Origin: Schaedlerella sp. | GTDB lineage: Bacteria; Bacillota; Clostridia; Lachnospirales; Lachnospiraceae | Direction: 5' to 3' | Assembly: GCA_020024595.1 (NCBI GenBank) | Contig: JAHHTO010000006.1 | Span: 1 to 34,790, forward strand | Length of the DNA: 34,790 nucleotides | Part shown: one piece after another, positions 7,321 through 16,244 of the stretch | How the letters are laid out: each line of letters opens with the position of its first letter | Position numbering within the stretch: the stretch's first letter is position 1 | Made by a program: the position numbers and the translations under genes | Notes under the pieces: generated by a model | Told to the model about the DNA's origin: nothing | What the model saw: only the letters and a program-made list of their open reading frames with translations | Databases searched by the model: none

Positions 7321-9006
7321 TTATTTTCCACCTAACTGCTCAATTTCTTTATATATTTTTCTTCGCACATTGCGAATATAACTTGCATCTTTTGGATATT
7401 CCATAAATGTAATCTGCTTCTCATAATCTTCTTGAATCAAATCTACTACATGTGTTCTGCTTGTCAACTTTTCTAGCTTTTGCAATGCACGTAGGTCATA
7501 TAAAGCTTCTGCAAAAACCTCTAACCTAGTAGAATCATACGCCGTTCCATCTGGTGCCGGATATACGACAAACGGATCCCCTGATGGGAAACCACCATCT
7601 GCATCTGTGATCACATACGGATTGATCGGATATAGCGAATACTGCGAATTATAGAAATTAAATCCCCAGTGCAAGAATCCTCTAATATCATATAAATAAA
7701 GCTGGACACCCAGAATCCTTGTTCGTTCAGGTGGGATAGCCAGAAAACGATTGCTGACTTTATTTCCTTGCACACAGCAATAATAGGTCCATAGTTGTTT
7801 GACTCCTGCATCGATAAACGGCTGTATACAGTCGTTACACACAACCGGATTCTCCACAACTCCTTCTCGGTAAAGGTCATAACTACTCAGAGCGTCCATC
7901 ACCTTACAATCTTGCAACAACCCTTTCACACTGTTTTTTGCTGCTGCATATGTTTCTTTCTCGTCATCATGAGGTTCATCTGAAATATGGAACCATGTAT
8001 TTTCCAACACACCTTTTTCTTTTAAAAAATGCTTAAGTTCCGGAAGAAACTGATGTAGAAATTGTTGATACTCTGTTCCCGTAGCCGGCGTATCCCAACC
8101 AAAGATTCTTGTTTCTACCCCATGTTCCCATGCCATAATTTTCGGTGCATATTTTGCTCCCCATTGTGTAAACAGGTGAGAAAGTTCGATATAGGTAATT
8201 CCCTTTCTCATACACATATCAATCCATCGTTCCAACAAACGAAAATCAAATGAATAGTTTTCTTTTTCTTTCTCCACTCGAACCAACTGTACGGTCGTCC
8301 GTTCTCCACCTACCTTTGTATCCAATGGAGGAGTAAAGATAGGCGTCAATAACATATTCATTCCATGCTTCACAGCAGCATCCACAAAATTTTCTATAAT
8401 TGTCCAATGCGCTTCTGAAAATACAGGAACCTGATAATAATTTGCCAGGCAGTCTGCATGGAACCACTCTGTATGAATGAGCGTTTGTTCTGGAAGCATT
8501 TCTTTATGTACATGTACATAAACTGTATCTTTCCACAGCGTTTTTTCTTCTTTTTGAATGGCAATATCAATCGGAAAAGTCCCTGATTGTTCTACTGACT
8601 GAAGATCCAATGAAAACCACAACGCACGCCATTGATAAGGGGCTGGTCGAATTATATTTCCTTCCATGGGAAGCAGCAAGTCTGGGCATAGGCATGCCTC
8701 TCGATACAGATAATGTTCATCCATCTGGCCATAATAAGCCGGTAGTCTGGAAGGTACCAGTTCCACCTTTCGGATTTGTACATGATCTGAAAGGACTGAT
8801 TTTATCACAAGTTCCACTTCCTGCAGCGGAATTTCACATCCATCGTATTCCATTGTATAAGCAAGTTGAAAGGAGATTCTTTCATTTTGAAATCCATAAA
8901 AATGTTTTTGATTCTCCTCTAATTGCTCCGGTTCCTGATTAGGCATCACTTTCTGAAGTGAATCCAATATACAAAAGTGATATTCTGTATGTTTCTCTTT
9001 TTTCAT
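7321..9006 (-). CDS. DUF4091 / GH123-like cytoplasmic glycosidase
   Basis: A 561-residue protein without signal peptide or membrane helix. It has an N-terminal beta-rich domain (about 1-170) and a TIM-barrel-like C-terminal part (about 175-540). WFHISDEPHDD at 338-348 carries the adjacent pair Asp343-Glu344 that in GH123 enzymes acts in substrate-assisted cleavage of N-acetylgalactosamine; the later GFLHWGFNFYN and SGDPFVVYPAPDG stretches are typical of DUF4091 proteins. The ATG at 9006 is 8 bases after the permease stop, with AAGGATAACGGAAAG upstream, so it is tightly linked to uptake. The inferred job is intracellular cleavage of the imported oligosaccharide, possibly one with HexNAc ends. 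The family assignment is fairly firm; the substrate is not. Confidence 0.83.
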   Translation of the reverse strand: MKKEKHTEYHFCILDSLQKVMPNQEPEQLEENQKHFYGFQNERISFQLAYTMEYDGCEIPLQEVELVIKSVLSDHVQIRKVELVPSRLPAYYGQMDEHYLYREACLCPDLLLPMEGNIIRPAPYQWRALWFSLDLQSVEQSGTFPIDIAIQKEEKTLWKDTVYVHVHKEMLPEQTLIHTEWFHADCLANYYQVPVFSEAHWTIIENFVDAAVKHGMNMLLTPIFTPPLDTKVGGERTTVQLVRVEKEKENYSFDFRLLERWIDMCMRKGITYIELSHLFTQWGAKYAPKIMAWEHGVETRIFGWDTPATGTEYQQFLHQFLPELKHFLKEKGVLENTWFHISDEPHDDEKETYAAAKNSVKGLLQDCKVMDALSSYDLYREGVVENPVVCNDCIQPFIDAGVKQLWTYYCCVQGNKVSNRFLAIPPERTRILGVQLYLYDIRGFLHWGFNFYNSQYSLYPINPYVITDADGGFPSGDPFVVYPAPDGTAYDSTRLEVFAEALYDLRALQKLEKLTSRTHVVDLIQEDYEKQITFMEYPKDASYIRNVRRKIYKEIEQLGGK

Positions 9007-9014
9007 TCTTTCCG

Positions 9015-9833
9015 TTATCCTTTCACACCACTAAGCGCAATTCCCTCTACAAACTGTTTCTGCAGGAAAATATAAAGCAAAAACGGTGGAAGAAATACAA
9101 GCGTTGCAGCTGCCATTACGAGTCCATAATTTGTTGCATAATTTCCTTGCAACGCAGCCAGCGCCAATGTCAACGTGCTTTTATTACTATCTGTCACTGC
9201 AATCAGAGGCCATACAAAATCATTCCAAGTTGTGATAAATGTAAATACTGTTAATGATACAAGTACTGGTTTAATCAGTGGTAATACAATCGAATAATAA
9301 ATCTTAAACTCACGACATCCATCGATCCTTGCCGCTTCAATTAATTCATCCGGTACACTCGACATAAACTGCCTGATCAAAAATACTCCAAACGCATTTA
9401 CAACCGGTAGTGCAAGTACCAAATGTGTATTTATCAAATGAAGTTTTTGTATGATCCCGAATAATGGAATCAAGATAACCTGAGAAGGTAACATCAAAGT
9501 GGCCAAATATACACTGAAAAGCATATGACTTCCCTTAAACTTCTTCTTTTCAAATCCATACGCAGCCATCGAAGAAACTATCGCATTCAACAGGCAGGCA
9601 ATCACCACGACGATCGTACTATTCATAAAGTATTTTGCAAATTCAAAATTTTTAAATATTGTCCTGAAATTTTGGAAACTTAATCCTTTCAAACTAAAAT
9701 CCAGTTCCATGGAATATGTTTGCTTAAGAGAAGTCAACAACATGTAAACAAAAGGAAACAACGCCATAAGTGCAAAAAAGATTAAAATGCATCCAGCTAT
9801 CACTGAAATAAGTCGTTCTTTTTTTGATTTCAT
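9015..9833 (-). CDS. Carbohydrate ABC transporter permease, CUT1 family (MalG/UgpE type)
   Basis: Inner permease subunit of 272 residues with six predicted membrane helices, a standard size. The cytoplasmic EAA loop that contacts the ATPase is visible as EAARIDGCREFKIYYSIVLPL, and the N-terminal FPFVYMLLTSLK is typical of this subunit. It forms a heterodimer with the product of the preceding gene. The two genes overlap by ATGA at 9830-9833, so translation is coupled, and AAAGGAG precedes its ATG. No ATPase gene is present in the locus; in Firmicutes CUT1 transporters commonly use a shared MsmX-type ATPase encoded elsewhere, which is inferred here. Confidence 0.95.
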   Translation of the reverse strand: MKSKKERLISVIAGCILIFFALMALFPFVYMLLTSLKQTYSMELDFSLKGLSFQNFRTIFKNFEFAKYFMNSTIVVVIACLLNAIVSSMAAYGFEKKKFKGSHMLFSVYLATLMLPSQVILIPLFGIIQKLHLINTHLVLALPVVNAFGVFLIRQFMSSVPDELIEAARIDGCREFKIYYSIVLPLIKPVLVSLTVFTFITTWNDFVWPLIAVTDSNKSTLTLALAALQGNYATNYGLVMAAATLVFLPPFLLYIFLQKQFVEGIALSGVKG

Positions 9834-10729
9834 TTCGCGCTCCTTTCCTCTCCACTGAATACTCTTTTCTGTACTGCAGAGATTATTACAACAATCAAAA
9901 ACAACACAAAGGACATTGCACTCGCATATCCCATTTTATATTGTTTAAATCCGGACTGGTAAATAGACATCACCATTGTAACTGTCGCTGTTCCTGGACC
10001 TCCTCCTGTCATCGTATAAACCAAATCGAATACCTGGAAGGACCAAATTGTTCCAAGCGTTACAACAAGATATGTGATCGGCTTTAAGTAAGGGATCGTA
10101 ATATAGCGAAGTTTCTGCCATTTAGTTGCTCCATCCACATCGGCTGCTTCAAAAAGGCTCGCCGGAATATCCATAATTCCAGCGTAATAAATGACAAGGA
10201 AATAACCAACATTTTTCCAGATAGCTACGATACATACGCTGATCAAAGCCAGATGATATTCTCCAAGCCAGTTCACACTGTCAATTCCGAACCACCCCAA
10301 CACCTGGTTGATGATTCCACCTTTCGTTGCCATCATAAATTTCCAGACTGTTCCTACAAGTACCATAGAAGAAATCACAGGAACAAACAATGCACTTTTC
10401 AGAAATCTGCCAAATCTGTTACGAAATCGAGAGGCAATGACGCTTGCGACCACAAGTGAAAGCAGCGTCTGAATCGGAACTGTCAAGATTGTATAAATCA
10501 TTGTATTTCTTACTGCCGGCCGAAAAAATGGATCGGCCAGCATATTTTTATAATTGTCAAGTCCAGACCACACCGGTGACTTTAAAACACTGTACTCTGT
10601 AAAGCTGTAGTACCCTGTCATAACCAGTGGAATCAGGTAGAATATCAATAGGAGTAGAAAACTTGGTAAGACATACAAGAAGCCACTGTTTTCTTTCCTG
10701 ATCTTTCTAAATTTCTGTTGTATGTTCAT
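9830..10729 (-). CDS. Carbohydrate ABC transporter permease, CUT1 family (MalF/UgpA type)
   Basis: Permease subunit of 299 residues with six predicted membrane helices. The EAA motif is EAADVDGATKWQKLRYITIPYLKP. Near the N-terminus GFLYVLPSFLLLLIFYLIPLVMTGYYSFTEY is typical of the MalF/UgpA side. The start ATG at 10729 was chosen because AGGAGA lies just before it; the open frame extends 14 codons further upstream but would overlap the lipoprotein gene and lacks a ribosome site. It is 10 bases after the substrate-binding-protein stop and overlaps the next permease by 4 bases. Confidence 0.95.
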   Translation of the reverse strand: MNIQQKFRKIRKENSGFLYVLPSFLLLLIFYLIPLVMTGYYSFTEYSVLKSPVWSGLDNYKNMLADPFFRPAVRNTMIYTILTVPIQTLLSLVVASVIASRFRNRFGRFLKSALFVPVISSMVLVGTVWKFMMATKGGIINQVLGWFGIDSVNWLGEYHLALISVCIVAIWKNVGYFLVIYYAGIMDIPASLFEAADVDGATKWQKLRYITIPYLKPITYLVVTLGTIWSFQVFDLVYTMTGGGPGTATVTMVMSIYQSGFKQYKMGYASAMSFVLFLIVVIISAVQKRVFSGEERSAK

Positions 10730-10739
10730 AAGCAATCTC

Positions 10740-12008
10740 CTATTGATTCTGAGCAAGCGTGCTATCTGCAAACTCTGCAGAATTATTCAAAGCTTCTTCT
10801 GGAGATAACTCTCCCAACATCATCAATTGAAGATTTTTATACAGATTATCATAGACTGCTGCAGAACCTTTTACTGCCGGTAATGTAATTAACGAATCTT
10901 TATTGTCTTCATATACTCCTTTGAAAATTGGATCGTCATTGTATTCTTCGTCTTTTGCAATCGGCGGGAATGGTGCCATCTTATGAAATTCTGTCATGGA
11001 TGGACCACTCAGCATAAATTTTACAAGTTCTGCAGCAAGTTCTTTATTTTTGCTGGCACTGACCAAAACAAGCGAATCTGCAGAGGCAAACGTACCCATT
11101 TGCTGATCTTGAAGCGATGTAATATAATCCCATTCCACACCTGCTTCTGTAAATTCCGCACCTCTATTTGTCGGGCCTACTACAAAAGCTGCATTTCCCT
11201 TTTTGAATTCAGAAAACACTTGATCTTCTGACATGGAAGTCACTTCCTCTGGAAGAATTCCATCTTTAAGTTTTAAATCTGTCAAAAACTTCGCAGCTTT
11301 AAGACCTGCCTCTGAGTTGAATGCAGCCTCCGTTCCATCTTCATTAAAAATCTGTCCGCCTGCCTGCCATAAATATGGGAAAAACATCGCATTCATCGCT
11401 CCTTTGGATTTATCTCCCCATTGTTGCAAAAATGGAGTTTTTCCTGTAGCTGCAACTTTCTTACATGCATCTGTAAAAGCTTCCCATGTCTGTGGAATTT
11501 CTGTCACACCAGCTTCATCTAAGAGTGCTTTATTATAGAACATAACTCTTGCGCTTCCTACTACAATTGGCATCGCATATTGCTTTCCTTCAATCACACC
11601 TTTATCTAAATAGTAGAAATTATCTTTCTCTTCATCTGTCAGATATTCATCAAATGGTGTAATAGACTCTGATTCTATATAGTCGTTAATCATCTCCATA
11701 TACATATATCCAACATCTGGCCCCTGACCAGATGATATACCCGTCAGATATTTTTCTTCGTAATTACTCCACGGTATAATCTCAACAGAAACTTCCACAT
11801 TATGTTCTTCTTCGAATGGATCTAAAATATTTTCCCACACCTCTTTGTCCAAGGACTCTTCAGTTCCAAATGGCGGCATCCATAAAGTGAGAGTTTCTTT
11901 TCCCCCTGTATCCTCTTTCTTTTCTTCTGCTCCACATCCACTCAATAATGAAACTGTCATCATCCCTGCCAACATAAGACAGGACAATCTCTTCATTCTT
12001 TTTTTCAT
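10740..12008 (-). CDS. Carbohydrate ABC transporter substrate-binding lipoprotein
   Basis: The 422-residue extracellular receptor (bacterial family 1 solute-binding protein) captures a sugar or oligosaccharide and delivers it to the two permeases. Residues 1-24 form a lipoprotein signal with lipobox LLSGC, so Cys25 would be lipid-modified. The mature protein starts with an acidic linker and then ETLTLWMPPFG, and shows GPDVGYMYME and PQTWEAFTDACKKV, usual marks of the family. The ATG at 12008 has GGAGG nine bases upstream. It is the first gene of the operon; its promoter must lie in the AT-rich gap that separates it from the regulator gene. The ligand cannot be read from the sequence. Confidence 0.95.
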   Translation of the reverse strand: MKKRMKRLSCLMLAGMMTVSLLSGCGAEEKKEDTGGKETLTLWMPPFGTEESLDKEVWENILDPFEEEHNVEVSVEIIPWSNYEEKYLTGISSGQGPDVGYMYMEMINDYIESESITPFDEYLTDEEKDNFYYLDKGVIEGKQYAMPIVVGSARVMFYNKALLDEAGVTEIPQTWEAFTDACKKVAATGKTPFLQQWGDKSKGAMNAMFFPYLWQAGGQIFNEDGTEAAFNSEAGLKAAKFLTDLKLKDGILPEEVTSMSEDQVFSEFKKGNAAFVVGPTNRGAEFTEAGVEWDYITSLQDQQMGTFASADSLVLVSASKNKELAAELVKFMLSGPSMTEFHKMAPFPPIAKDEEYNDDPIFKGVYEDNKDSLITLPAVKGSAAVYDNLYKNLQLMMLGELSPEEALNNSAEFADSTLAQNQ

Positions 12009-12193
12009 TTCTTACTTCCTCCTTATTCTGTTTTTTCTAAATAAATAACTTGCTGTCAGCTTATCATCAAAAGATGTTTTTGTATATTTCTATTTATTTT
12101 ACACATTGCACATAAAAAACACTTTATTTTAGTGATGATTTATATATTTTTATATACATTTTTTTAATTTATTTACATGTTTTTAGCAAAAAT
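12009..12193 (-). promoter_or_regulatory. AT-rich control region of the glycan-use operon
   Basis: The gap between the regulator terminator and the lipoprotein gene is very AT-rich and holds no gene. A short direct repeat, ATGTGCA-ATGTGTA, lies near 12101-12114 on the minus strand and is a possible binding site for the neighbouring AraC-type regulator. Weak -35/-10 pairs exist, such as TTGATG with TATTTA, but none is convincing. No catabolite-repression (cre) box was seen. Confidence 0.4.
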
Positions 12194-12237
12194 CAAAAAA
12201 ACTGATTTATATTTTACAATACAAACCAGTTTTTTTG
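12194..12237 (-). terminator. Intrinsic terminator of the AraC-type regulator gene
   Basis: CAAAAAAACTG and CAGTTTTTTTG (12227-12237 and 12194-12204 arms) form an 11-bp stem that extends inward by about eight weaker or wobble pairs. On the minus strand it ends in a T-rich tract. It starts 8 bases after the stop codon at 12245 and insulates the regulator from the operon it probably controls. Confidence 0.8.
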
Positions 12238-12244
12238 GTTAAAA

Positions 12245-14488
12245 TTATGTTCTTGTTCCGTCCTTTTTATATTTCCCAGGTGTCATATTTTCAAACTGCT
12301 TAAATACTCGGATAAACGTCATGTCACTTGTAAATCCCACTCGAAAAGCAACCTCTTTCATACTATATTCTGTATTCAAAATCATTCGCTTAGCTTTTTC
12401 GATACGAAGCTGATTAATATATTGAATAATACCCACTCCGTACTGCTTTTTGAACGATGTTGACAGATATGTATTACTAATTCCCAGCCATTCCGATATA
12501 CTATACAATCCAATCATAGGATCTTCATAATGTTGCTCTATATATTCTTTTGCCTGTTGAGCACATCCTTCTTTACGGGTCTTCTGTCGTTTTCTCTGCA
12601 TTTCTATTAAGATCAAGAAAATTCCGTGTATCACTTCCAATAATGTTTGATTATCTCTTGCATTTTGTAATTGAGTGATATATTCTTCTTTTTTCTCTCC
12701 CAATTCTGGCATGCGGTAAATCGCCTCGATCAGGGAATTGATCACCGCATATTTTTTAGATCTTGCCGTAAATACATGACGATCATTCCCTATATACTGA
12801 TTGAACAACCGATCAACTTGTTTCTGTGCACTTTCATAGTTCCCTTCCAACATAGCCATCTCATATTCTGCCATCACGCCAAATTCTGGTTTTTCTTCCT
12901 CTTTTGGCACTTCAGAATTTTCCGTAAACCATACAATCTGCTGTTTAGATTCGTTCACCGATTCCATAAGTAACCGTGCTTGCTGATAACTTAAAATAAT
13001 GTTGGACATGGAATCATAGGTACCTCCTGCATACAAACGAATCCCACTTTGAACTTCTCCTACTGATTTCAAGATTTTTCTTGGTAGAACTTCCCGATCC
13101 GATTCGCCCGTTTCCATTTCCATATGCAACAGGATCACAATATCTCCTTTAAATTCTGTTGCAATCGCATAAATTTCTTTCTTTTCTGCTTGTACACAAT
13201 TGATAATTCTATCAATCGTAGTCTGTGTTTCATCTTTGGAAAAACCAATTTTACTTCTTAAAACCAAGACTTGAAACAAGGAATATTCAAATTGGAGATG
13301 AAATCTCTGCATAGCTGCAAAAATGGCAGAATTATTTCTCTCTTCACTGGAAAGTAAGCTATGTAAGAACATTCCTTCCATGACATTTCTCTGCTCCTGC
13401 AACTTTTTCTGACTCTTCTGATCATTCGCCAAAATTGTATCGATCCCACTCTGAATCATCGCGTATTCATCCCCAGAGTTTCCATCCGCACGTACGTATA
13501 ACTTATCTAAAATATTCCGAATCGGACGATTATTTCGACGTCCTAAAATCCAAAATAATATGCTCCCTAATATCATACATATAGTCAATGCTAAATAAGC
13601 GATATTTCGCACAAAAAAACTGTTCTCAAGCATTTGTTTTCGATCATACAATGTCACATATTTCAATTGATAAAATTCTGATTGTTGTATTGCTCCTGAA
13701 TACTGTTTCGTTTCTATATTCAAATTTTGCTCCTGATTATGTAAAGCTTCCTCAATCCAAGATTGCTCATCCTCATTGCCGCTGCAAGTATAGATCGTTC
13801 CATTTTCTCCTACAATTGCATTCAAAGAATTTCCTTTCGCATATTTGTCACTTTTTAAAATACGTTCCACCTCTTCCTTATTAATAGAAAGTGTCAGAAC
13901 TGCATTTTTATCGCCCGAATCATTATACGGAAGCCATTTCCTATAATATAATTGAACTTCGCCCTGCTCGTCCTCTTGAAAATAGTATTCACTATTTTGT
14001 CCCGATATGAGCTCTTTCGACCATTTTTTATATTGTGAATCATCTTGGTCATGTGTCAATATATAGTATTGTCTCGCCGGAAAATATCCCTGATCTCCAA
14101 TCATATAATCTAATTTCGGATAATAAATATAGATGTCTTGAATAAATGTATTGGACAATTTGTATTCATTCAATTTCGTGGACATGCGAATCATCTTCTC
14201 TACATCACTCTCTTCGATACTATGAATTCCTGCAAGATACAAATTATCCGAATTCAAAGGAAACTGCGCCATAAAATTATCAATATCATTCAATCGAATA
14301 TCAATTCCTGTTTGTATATTGGCTGTAAGCCTATGATTTAGCTTCCGAATCTCATCCGAAAAGGAGTTGACCATCCAATTTGTAAGTATAATCAATACTC
14401 CACTGATCAGAATCAACGTCAATAAAAAAGAACGAATCCATACATACAGACTTTTTCCCATCCTATTTTTTATCTTTCCTCTTTTCAT
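12245..14488 (-). CDS. Membrane-bound AraC-family sensor-regulator
   Basis: A 747-residue one-component regulator. Residues about 13-38 and 294-317 are membrane helices flanking an extracellular sensor of about 250 residues (Cache-like in size and position). A cytoplasmic linker follows, with a middle region of about 300 residues. The last 105 residues hold a double helix-turn-helix AraC domain: LYSISEWLGISNTYLSTSFKK for the first motif and EVAFRVGFTSDMTFIRVFKQF for the second, ending TPGKYK. The ATG at 14488 follows TTGGAGGAAAAT; an upstream in-frame TTG is part of that ribosome site and was rejected. Same-strand placement just before the transporter genes suggests it senses an extracellular sugar and controls them. 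A TATAAT at 14565-14570 may belong to its promoter, but no matching -35 box was found. Confidence 0.9.
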   Translation of the reverse strand: MKRGKIKNRMGKSLYVWIRSFLLTLILISGVLIILTNWMVNSFSDEIRKLNHRLTANIQTGIDIRLNDIDNFMAQFPLNSDNLYLAGIHSIEESDVEKMIRMSTKLNEYKLSNTFIQDIYIYYPKLDYMIGDQGYFPARQYYILTHDQDDSQYKKWSKELISGQNSEYYFQEDEQGEVQLYYRKWLPYNDSGDKNAVLTLSINKEEVERILKSDKYAKGNSLNAIVGENGTIYTCSGNEDEQSWIEEALHNQEQNLNIETKQYSGAIQQSEFYQLKYVTLYDRKQMLENSFFVRNIAYLALTICMILGSILFWILGRRNNRPIRNILDKLYVRADGNSGDEYAMIQSGIDTILANDQKSQKKLQEQRNVMEGMFLHSLLSSEERNNSAIFAAMQRFHLQFEYSLFQVLVLRSKIGFSKDETQTTIDRIINCVQAEKKEIYAIATEFKGDIVILLHMEMETGESDREVLPRKILKSVGEVQSGIRLYAGGTYDSMSNIILSYQQARLLMESVNESKQQIVWFTENSEVPKEEEKPEFGVMAEYEMAMLEGNYESAQKQVDRLFNQYIGNDRHVFTARSKKYAVINSLIEAIYRMPELGEKKEEYITQLQNARDNQTLLEVIHGIFLILIEMQRKRQKTRKEGCAQQAKEYIEQHYEDPMIGLYSISEWLGISNTYLSTSFKKQYGVGIIQYINQLRIEKAKRMILNTEYSMKEVAFRVGFTSDMTFIRVFKQFENMTPGKYKKDGTRT

Positions 14489-14604
14489 ATTTTCCTCCAA
14501 CGATTACAATGTTTATTTCATAATAGTATTTTATCCTATCTATTTTGAAGAAAGTGTCTTATCTATTATACACTATTTTAATTGAAGAATCTTCCAAAAA
14601 AGAG

Positions 14605-14634
14605 AAAAAAACGGACCTCCTTTCGGAAGTCCGT
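14605..14634 (-). terminator. Intrinsic terminator after the PutP-type symporter gene
   Basis: On the minus strand ACGGACTTCC pairs with GGAGGTCCGT over 10 bp, with one U-G pair and a GAAA tetraloop, followed by a run of T from 14610 downward. It lies 14 bases after the symporter stop. Confidence 0.93.
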
Positions 14635-14647
14635 TCCCATGTACACA

Positions 14648-16174
14648 TTAACCGCGTACCACCTCTTCAAATTCATCAATTATCTCTTGTTCCGGAGCTC
14701 CGGTTGCCAGGCTAACAATCACATTCAATGTGATCGCTACAAGAAATGCCGGAAGTAATTCATAAATATCCCATGCACCACCCATCGGACGCACCAGATA
14801 TTTCCAGACAAAAATCATAATTCCCCCGGAAATCATACTTATCATCGCGCCATAACGATTGGAATGTTTCCAGAACAAGGCCAGAAGCATTACCGGTCCA
14901 AATACCGCACCAAAACCAGCCCATGCAAAGGACACAATTCCAAATACGGAACTGTTGGGATCCACTGCCATAAACACACCTAGCACAGAAATGATAAGTA
15001 CTGTAACCCTAGCTGCAATCAGAGATGCCTTCTCACTAATTTTCAAATGAAACACATCTTTTAACAAATCCTGTGAAATACTTGAAGACGCTGCCAGAAG
15101 CTGAGAATCTGCCGTAGACATCGTACATGCCAGGATTCCTGACATAATCAGCCCGGCAATAATAATCCCAAAAATTCCCGTTTTGCTCATCAAAGTCCCG
15201 ATTACAATAATCAATTTCTCGGAATCTGCTCCCTCCAAAGTCTCAATCACACCATTGTTCGACATACTATGACCGATTACTCCGATAAAAATTGCAACAC
15301 TCATGGAAATCACAACCCAGATTGATGCAATTCTTCTGGAAATCTTCACCTCATTTTCATCACGAATCGCCATAAAACGGAGTAATACATGTGGCATTCC
15401 AAAATACCCAAGCCCCCATGCCAACGTAGATACAATCTTAATTGTACTATATTCTGCCGCTGCTTGATCTACATAAGTTTGTGTCATAGACAGGTACCCT
15501 GGAAGTTCTCTGGCTTCCAGCATCACCACTCCTGTTCCTCCTACCGCATTGACACCAAACAGCACAACACAAATCAATGCCCCCGTCATAACAATACTCT
15601 GAATCAAATCTGTCGTGCTCGCTGCTGAAAATCCTCCCAACGCAGTATAAGCCACAATGACTATTGCACTCACGATCATTGCATGAATATAAGGCACATT
15701 AAATAGTGTAGAAAATAACTTTCCACACGCCGCAAAACCGGACGCTGTGTACGGAATAAAAAAGATGACAATGAAAATTGCAGAAATTGCAACCAAAATT
15801 CTGCTGTTGTCTCTATAGCGGTTTGAGAAAAACTCCGGAATCGTAATAGAATTGTTTGCCATCACTGTATATCGGCGTAATCTCTTTGCCACAATCAGCC
15901 AGTTTAAATATGTTCCAATCGCCAGCCCAATAGCCGTCCATGCTGCATCTGCCACACCTGTCAGATATGCTACCCCCGGAAGTCCCATCAAAAGCCAGCT
16001 ACTCATATCAGAAGCCTCTGCACTCATCGCCGTTACTACCGGTCCAAGTTTACGACCTCCGAGATAATAATCTCCTGCTGAATTGTTCTTTTTCATAAAA
16101 TACACGCCGACTGCCACCATTCCAGCCAGATAAATGATGATAATCGCAAAAATTCCCCATGTTCTACTATCCAT
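14648..16174 (-). CDS. putP: Sodium/solute symporter, PutP (proline) type
   Basis: Secondary transporter of the sodium:solute symporter family, 508 residues, about 13 predicted membrane helices. The N-terminal signature SAEASDMSSWLLMGLPG (51-67) is the sodium/substrate-site helix typical of proline permease PutP. Also visible are DYYLGGRKLGP, a central GGFSAASTTDLIQ and SGILACTMSTADSQLLAASS. It ends with an acidic cytoplasmic tail. GGTGAGG and AGGA lie upstream of the ATG at 16174. It follows the RNase-like gene after 70 bases without a terminator, so the two may be one transcript, though no functional link is obvious. Proline as substrate is inferred from the signature; a close relative with another substrate cannot be ruled out. 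Confidence 0.9.
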   Translation of the reverse strand: MDSRTWGIFAIIIIYLAGMVAVGVYFMKKNNSAGDYYLGGRKLGPVVTAMSAEASDMSSWLLMGLPGVAYLTGVADAAWTAIGLAIGTYLNWLIVAKRLRRYTVMANNSITIPEFFSNRYRDNSRILVAISAIFIVIFFIPYTASGFAACGKLFSTLFNVPYIHAMIVSAIVIVAYTALGGFSAASTTDLIQSIVMTGALICVVLFGVNAVGGTGVVMLEARELPGYLSMTQTYVDQAAAEYSTIKIVSTLAWGLGYFGMPHVLLRFMAIRDENEVKISRRIASIWVVISMSVAIFIGVIGHSMSNNGVIETLEGADSEKLIIVIGTLMSKTGIFGIIIAGLIMSGILACTMSTADSQLLAASSSISQDLLKDVFHLKISEKASLIAARVTVLIISVLGVFMAVDPNSSVFGIVSFAWAGFGAVFGPVMLLALFWKHSNRYGAMISMISGGIMIFVWKYLVRPMGGAWDIYELLPAFLVAITLNVIVSLATGAPEQEIIDEFEEVVRG

Positions 16175-16244
16175 TTGTTTTTCCTGTCCTCACCTTTCTC
16201 TTAATATCCGTAATTATCCCGCCACACTTTCGCCTGTGGTTTTC

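Noticed and set aside
12009..12193. Catabolite-repression (cre) box before the glycan operon
   Set aside because: No sequence close to the TGNAANCGNTNNCA pattern was found.
16222..16239. Short hairpin CCACA/TGTGG between the RNase-like gene and putP
   Set aside because: Only 5 bp with no T-run; not a credible terminator.
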